From NCBI GenBank assembly GCA_023437865.1, contig JAEZFE010000384.1:1-9135 (forward strand): a stretch of DNA of 9,135 nucleotides, written 5' to 3'. Origin of the DNA: Pseudomonadota bacterium (GTDB taxonomy: Bacteria; Pseudomonadota; Alphaproteobacteria; Rhodospirillales; Magnetospirillaceae). This document shows, one piece after another, positions 6,016 to 9,135 of this stretch; position 1 is the stretch's first letter; each line of letters opens with the position of its first letter. The notes beneath the pieces were generated by a model, which did no database searches, was not told the DNA's origin, and saw only the letters and a program-made list of their open reading frames with translations. The translations under genes were made by a program, and so were the position numbers.

Positions 6016-7422
6016 ATGACTTTTACTGTCGCCATCGTAGGCCGGCCTAACGTCGGCAAGAGCACGCTTTTCAACCGCTTGGTGGGAAGGCGCATCGCCA
6101 TCGTGCACGACATGCCGGGTGTCACCCGCGACCGCCGCGAAGGTGACGCGACGCTGCTGGGCATGGAATTCCGCGTCATCGATACCGCCGGCTTCGAGGA
6201 CGCCACCGGTGATACGGTCGAGGCGCGCATGCGCCGGCAGACCAACATGGCGGTGGAAGAAGCCGACGTAGCGCTGATGCTGATCGATTCACGCGCCGGC
6301 GTTACCCCGCTGGACCGCCACTTCGCCGATTTGCTGCGCAAGCACAAAACGCCCGTGATCCTGGTTGCCAACAAGTGCGAGGGCAAGGCCGGCGAACCGG
6401 GCCTGTACGAGTCCTACGGCCTGGGCCTTGGCGAGCCGGTGCCGGTCTCGGCCGAGCATGGCGAGGGTCTGTCCGACCTGTTTTTTGCACTGCAGCCCTA
6501 TGCCGAAGCTGCCGGCGCCTTTGCCGACGAGGAGGAGGAAGAAGAGCCCTTCCCCGGCGAGGCGCCCACGGTTGACGAGGAGCCCGAGGAGGAATACCGC
6601 CCCGAGCGTCCCCTCCAGCTGGTGATCGCCGGCCGTCCCAATGTGGGCAAGTCCACCCTGGTGAACCGCCTGCTCGGCGAGGACCGCATGTTGACCGGGC
6701 CGGAGGCCGGGTTGACCCGCGACGCCATCACCTCCGAATGGGAGCATGAGGGCCGCCGTATCAAGCTGGTCGATACCGCCGGGTTGCGCAAGCGCGCCAA
6801 CATCGACGACCCGGTCGAGAAGCTGTCGGTCTCCAACACGCTGGAGGCCATCCGCATGGCCGAGGTGGTCGTGCTGGTGCTGGATTCGGCGGCCATCCTC
6901 GACAAGCAGGATCTGACCATCGCCCGCATGGTGGTGGAGGAAGGCCGCGCCCTGGTCATCGCCATCAACAAGTGGGATGTGGTCGAGAACCCGGACGAGG
7001 CCTTGAAGCGCCTCAAGGACCGGCTGGAGACCTCCATGCCGCAGGTGCGCGGCGTGCCGACCATCACGCTCAGCGCGTTGGCTGGCCGTGGCGTCAAGCG
7101 CCTGATGGACGCGGTGCTGGAGGCCCACAAGACCTGGAACCGCCGCATCTCGACCCACAAACTGAATCAGTGGCTGGAGGACGTCATCGCCCATCATCCG
7201 CCGCCGGCGGTTCAGGGCGGGCGCCGCATCAAGATCCGCTATATGACCCAGGCCAAGAGCCGGCCACCGACCTTCATCATCTTCGCCTCCAAGCCGGACG
7301 AGCTGCCGGAAGCTTATTCCCGCTACCTGATCAATGGCCTGCGCGAGACGTTCAAGCTACCGGGCGTGCCGATCCGCCTGTTCGTGCGCGGCGGCAAAAA
7401 TCCCTACGCCAAGGACAGATAA
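6016..7422 (+). CDS. der: Ribosome biogenesis GTPase Der (EngA)
   Basis: Essential tandem-domain GTPase that acts in 50S subunit assembly. The 468-residue protein has GTPase domain 1 with P-loop GRPNVGKS (9-16), DTAGF (56-60) and NKCE (119-122). Domain 2 has a second GRPNVGKS (206-213), DTAGL (253-257) and NKWD (318-321). A C-terminal KH-like domain (from about 370) ends the protein. Between the G domains is an acidic linker (171-193) with 14 Asp/Glu in 23 residues. The G4 motif of domain 1 has Glu instead of the canonical Asp of NKxD, which I recall as common in alphaproteobacterial Der proteins. The start ATG follows the bamB TGA by one base (TGATATG) and lacks a good Shine-Dalgarno, so translation is probably coupled to bamB. 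It is the last gene of the operon, ended by the terminator at 7440-7472. Confidence 0.97.
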   Translation: MTFTVAIVGRPNVGKSTLFNRLVGRRIAIVHDMPGVTRDRREGDATLLGMEFRVIDTAGFEDATGDTVEARMRRQTNMAVEEADVALMLIDSRAGVTPLDRHFADLLRKHKTPVILVANKCEGKAGEPGLYESYGLGLGEPVPVSAEHGEGLSDLFFALQPYAEAAGAFADEEEEEEPFPGEAPTVDEEPEEEYRPERPLQLVIAGRPNVGKSTLVNRLLGEDRMLTGPEAGLTRDAITSEWEHEGRRIKLVDTAGLRKRANIDDPVEKLSVSNTLEAIRMAEVVVLVLDSAAILDKQDLTIARMVVEEGRALVIAINKWDVVENPDEALKRLKDRLETSMPQVRGVPTITLSALAGRGVKRLMDAVLEAHKTWNRRISTHKLNQWLEDVIAHHPPPAVQGGRRIKIRYMTQAKSRPPTFIIFASKPDELPEAYSRYLINGLRETFKLPGVPIRLFVRGGKNPYAKDR

Positions 7423-7439
7423 TATCTGGCCGCCAGACG

Positions 7440-7472
7440 AAAAAAGCCCCGCCGGTCCCGGCGGGGCTTTTT
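7440..7472. terminator. Bidirectional intrinsic terminator between der and rpoH
   Basis: GCCCCGCCG / CGGCGGGGC makes a 9-bp GC stem with loop GTCC. It is flanked by an A run (7440-7445) on the left and TTTTT (7468-7472) on the right, so a U-tract follows the stem in both directions. It lies 17 nt after the der stop and 22 nt past the rpoH stop, so it can terminate both convergent genes. A smaller hairpin, TCTGG-CCG-CCAGA (7425-7437), precedes it. Confidence 0.93.
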
Positions 7473-7494
7473 CGGTTGGACTGCCTTCCGGCGC

Positions 7495-8379
7495 TCAGGA
7501 ATGCCCCTGAGCCTCCAGCGCGGCGTTCTTCATGGATTTTTGCAGCTTTTCGAAGGCACGCACCTCGATCTGACGCACGCGCTCACGGCTGATCCCGTAT
7601 TGCTGCGACAAATCCTCCAGCGTGACCGGGTTATCCTTGAGCCGGCGTTGCGTCAGGATGTGCCGTTCGCGTTCATTGAGCGATTTCAGGGCCGTCGTCA
7701 GCAGCTTGCGGCGCCGGCCCAGTTCTTCGCGTTCGGCCAGCTCGGTTTCCTGGTCATCCCGATCGTCCACCAGCCAATCCTGCCACTCACCTTCGCCATC
7801 GGCACGGACCGGGGCGTTCAGGCTGTGGTCGGGACTGGACAGGCGCCGGTTCATGCTGACCACGTCGGCCTCGGCCACGTCCAGTTCCTCGGCGATGGCA
7901 CGGACGTTCTCGGGGCTGAGGTCACCTTCCTCGATGGCCTGCATCTGGCCCTTCAGCTTGCGCAGATTAAAAAACAGCTTCTTCTGCGCGGCGGTGGTGC
8001 CCATCTTCACCAGCGACCAGGAATGGAGAATGTATTCCTGGATGGCGGCGCGGATCCACCACATGGCGGAGGTGGCCAGGCGGAAACCGCGGTCAGGGTC
8101 GAACCGCTTGACCGCCTGCATCATGCCAACATTGCCTTCCGAGATCAGCTCGCCCATCGGCAGGCCGTAGCCACGGTAGCCCATGGCAATCTTGGCGACG
8201 AGGCGCAGATGGCTGGTCACCAGCTTGTTGGCAGCGTTGAAATCACTCTGCTCGCGGTAGTTTTTGGCGAGCACATATTCCTCTTCAGGTCCCAGCATGG
8301 GGAATTTGCGTATTTCCTGAAGATAGCGCGAGAGGTTGCCCTCCGGCGCCAGCGATAGGCTGGGGGAAATGGCCGTCAT
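7495..8379 (-). CDS. rpoH: Heat-shock sigma factor RpoH (sigma-32)
   Basis: Alternative sigma factor that directs RNA polymerase to heat-shock and proteostasis promoters. The 294-residue protein has region 1.2 (LSRYLQEIRKFPML, 16-29), region 2 with HLRLVAKIA (58-66), MGELISEGNVGMMQAV (75-90) and the region 2.3/2.4 helix ATSAMWWIRAAIQEYIL (102-118). The diagnostic RpoH box QKKLFFNLR is at 132-140. Region 4.2 has the helix-turn-helix VTLEDLSQQYGISRERVRQIE (252-272). Length is normal for the family. I chose the ATG at 8379 because GAGGAG lies 7 nt upstream; the frame is open to a GTG at 8427, but that extension is Arg-rich and lacks family similarity. Ser104 occupies a position where I expect an aromatic residue (see findings). 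rluD lies 140 nt upstream on the same strand, a pairing I recall from other alphaproteobacteria. Whether it is the main or an additional rpoH copy cannot be told from here. Confidence 0.96.
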   Translation of the reverse strand: MTAISPSLSLAPEGNLSRYLQEIRKFPMLGPEEEYVLAKNYREQSDFNAANKLVTSHLRLVAKIAMGYRGYGLPMGELISEGNVGMMQAVKRFDPDRGFRLATSAMWWIRAAIQEYILHSWSLVKMGTTAAQKKLFFNLRKLKGQMQAIEEGDLSPENVRAIAEELDVAEADVVSMNRRLSSPDHSLNAPVRADGEGEWQDWLVDDRDDQETELAEREELGRRRKLLTTALKSLNERERHILTQRRLKDNPVTLEDLSQQYGISRERVRQIEVRAFEKLQKSMKNAALEAQGHS

Positions 8380-8519
8380 CTCACATCTCCTCTCTTCAGC
8401 GCGGCGGGTCTGCACCCTCACGCGCACAGCAGCTCCCCAAAGGGCGCGGCTGGAACAGCATTATCACCTTATCTTGCTTGAGAGAATGGCACAGCCGTAC
8501 GGTCAAGTATAGTGAGCTT
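8380..8519 (-). promoter_or_regulatory. rluD-rpoH intergenic region, probable rpoH promoter
   Basis: This 140-nt gap between the rluD stop and the rpoH start has no terminator-like hairpin and should carry rpoH control signals. On the minus strand I see TTGACC (8506-8501) inside CTTGACC, a good -35, but no well-spaced -10 for it. A GATAAT (8465-8460, 5/6 match to -10) lies further down with a poor -35 (CATTCT). TATACT (8511-8506) is another -10-like hexamer. CTTGACC with the nearby GCCATTCT only vaguely recalls a heat-shock promoter, and its spacing is too short. A promoter is likely here; which boxes are used is unresolved. Confidence 0.4.
8387..8392 (-). promoter_or_regulatory. Shine-Dalgarno fixing the rpoH start
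   Basis: GAGGAG on the minus strand, within the longer purine run AGAGAGGAG, stands 7 nt before the ATG at 8379. It excludes the longer GTG start at 8427. The spacer holds a start-stop pair ATGTGA (8386-8381) directly abutting the site, probably too close to be translated. Confidence 0.8.
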
Positions 8520-9135
8520 TTAAAGTGGCTCTAAGAATTTTAGCAAGGTGCTGATGTCGCTGGGCATATCACTTTCGAAGCTCACTCTCTCACCCGTGAC
8601 AGGGTGAATAAACCCGAGTAGGTAGGCGTGCAGCGCCTGGCGTGGGAACCGGGCAAGGCATTCTCTGGCCTCTTCCGGTATAGCCTTCAGCTTTGCAGCG
8701 CGCGAGCGACCGTAAGTCTGATCCCCCACAAGGGGATGGCCGATGGAGGTCATGTGCACGCGTATCTGGTGGGTCCGCCCAGTGGACAGGCGGCATTCGA
8801 CCAGGCTGACCGTTCCGGCAGCATAGGGCTTGATCGTTTTATAGCGGGTGTGGGCATGCTTGCCGCCGTGCGACACGATCGCCATCTTCTTGCGGTCCTG
8901 GGTGGAGCGCCCGATGGCGCCCTCGATATCCCCCTGCGCCGGCCGCGGCGCCCCCCACACCACCGCCTTGTAGGCGCGCTCCAGCGAATGCGCGGCGAAT
9001 TGCTCGGCCAGGCCGTGGTGCGCACGATCGTTCTTGGCGACCACCAACAGCCCGCTGGTGTCCTTGTCGATTCGATGCACGATGCCGGGGCGCCGCACGC
9101 CGCCGATGCCCGACAGTGATTCACCGCAATGGGCC
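8520..9135 (-). CDS. rluD: 23S rRNA pseudouridine synthase, RluD type, 5'-truncated
   Basis: RluA/RluD-family enzyme that isomerises uridines of 23S rRNA (helix 69 in E. coli) to pseudouridine during large-subunit maturation. The frame is open to the window edge and about 205 codons are visible, from AHCGESLSGIGG onward. The hallmark RPGIVHRIDKDTSGLLV is present with the catalytic Asp of HRID at codon 9066-9068. Further family motifs are LERAYKAVVWG, LVECRLSTGRTHQIRVHM, IGHPLVGDQTYG and a C-terminal RQALHAYLLGFIHPVTGE. A GTG at 9098 is internal, not the start. Roughly 120-130 N-terminal residues, expected to hold the S4 RNA-binding domain, lie outside the window, so RluD versus RluC or RluA subtype is inferred from the motif context and the rpoH neighbourhood. 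The gene ends with TAA at 8522-8520, upstream of rpoH. Confidence 0.9.
   Translation of the reverse strand, partial: AHCGESLSGIGGVRRPGIVHRIDKDTSGLLVVAKNDRAHHGLAEQFAAHSLERAYKAVVWGAPRPAQGDIEGAIGRSTQDRKKMAIVSHGGKHAHTRYKTIKPYAAGTVSLVECRLSTGRTHQIRVHMTSIGHPLVGDQTYGRSRAAKLKAIPEEARECLARFPRQALHAYLLGFIHPVTGERVSFESDMPSDISTLLKFLEPL

Noticed and set aside
6289..7197. Minus-strand ORF of 302 codons antisense to der
   Set aside because: Composition is typical of an antisense shadow (His, Gly, Gln, Leu rich); der is unambiguous on the other strand.
7501..8358. Plus-strand ORF of 285 codons antisense to rpoH
   Set aside because: Shadow of rpoH; no family features, and it begins next to the rpoH stop just past the terminator.
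8495..8502. Palindrome CCGTACGG upstream of rpoH as an operator
   Set aside because: Only 8 bp and expected by chance in GC-rich DNA; no flanking symmetry or second copy seen in the window.
8490..8507. Sigma-32-type promoter for rpoH autoregulation (CTTGACC with GCCATTC)
   Set aside because: The spacing of about 10 nt is too short for known heat-shock promoters and the -10 match is partial; kept only as a remark in the intergenic entry.

Overview
The window is high-GC DNA that reads like a chromosomal segment of an alphaproteobacterium, most likely Rhodospirillales and Magnetospirillum-like. The support is the alphaproteobacterial form of RpoH, a DUF2794 protein (a family I know mainly from alphaproteobacteria), rluD next to rpoH, and the alphaproteobacterial style of BamB and Der. 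These affiliations rest on remembered family features; no search was run. Almost everything is core or conserved-hypothetical gene content. I see no transposase, integrase, phage gene, CRISPR array, tRNA or rRNA.

Layout. (1) Positions 1-2054, plus strand: the C-terminal five-sixths of glycogen phosphorylase, its 5' end cut by the window edge. It is followed by a strong GC hairpin that probably ends transcription, then a second perfect hairpin. (2) Positions 2055-2273: a gene-free stretch with those hairpins and a nine-C run just before a 62-residue plus-strand ORF (2274-2462). (3) Positions 2455-3222, minus strand: a two-gene unit of a small five-cysteine lipoprotein followed by a DUF2794 protein. 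The DUF2794 gene ends 8 bp inside the small plus-strand ORF. (4) Positions 3223-3355: an apparent divergent promoter region. It serves the lipoprotein unit on one side and, on the other, a thioredoxin-like peroxiredoxin-family gene (3356-3913). (5) Positions 3994-7422, plus strand: a tight yfgM-bamB-der operon (gaps of 23 and 1 nt) with a plausible promoter in front, closed by a textbook bidirectional terminator at 7440-7472. (6) Positions 7495-9135, minus strand: rpoH, and upstream of it rluD, whose N-terminus lies outside the window.

How the genes fit together. YfgM (membrane-anchored periplasmic TPR protein) and BamB (outer-membrane lipoprotein of the BAM complex) act in envelope protein biogenesis. 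They are co-transcribed with the ribosome-assembly GTPase Der, the same order as in many other proteobacteria. RluD (23S rRNA pseudouridine synthase) is a second ribosome-maturation factor, and RpoH is the heat-shock sigma factor, so this half of the window is about ribosome assembly and proteostasis. The GlgP, DUF2794, lipoprotein and peroxiredoxin-like genes are separate units with no clear shared pathway.

I did not find a convincing undescribed multi-gene system. The points most worth checking are: a serine in RpoH region 2.3 where an aromatic residue normally contacts the -10 element; the nine-C tract in the putative promoter of the 62-aa ORF; the lipoprotein-DUF2794 pair; and the acidic linker and non-canonical G4 motif of Der.
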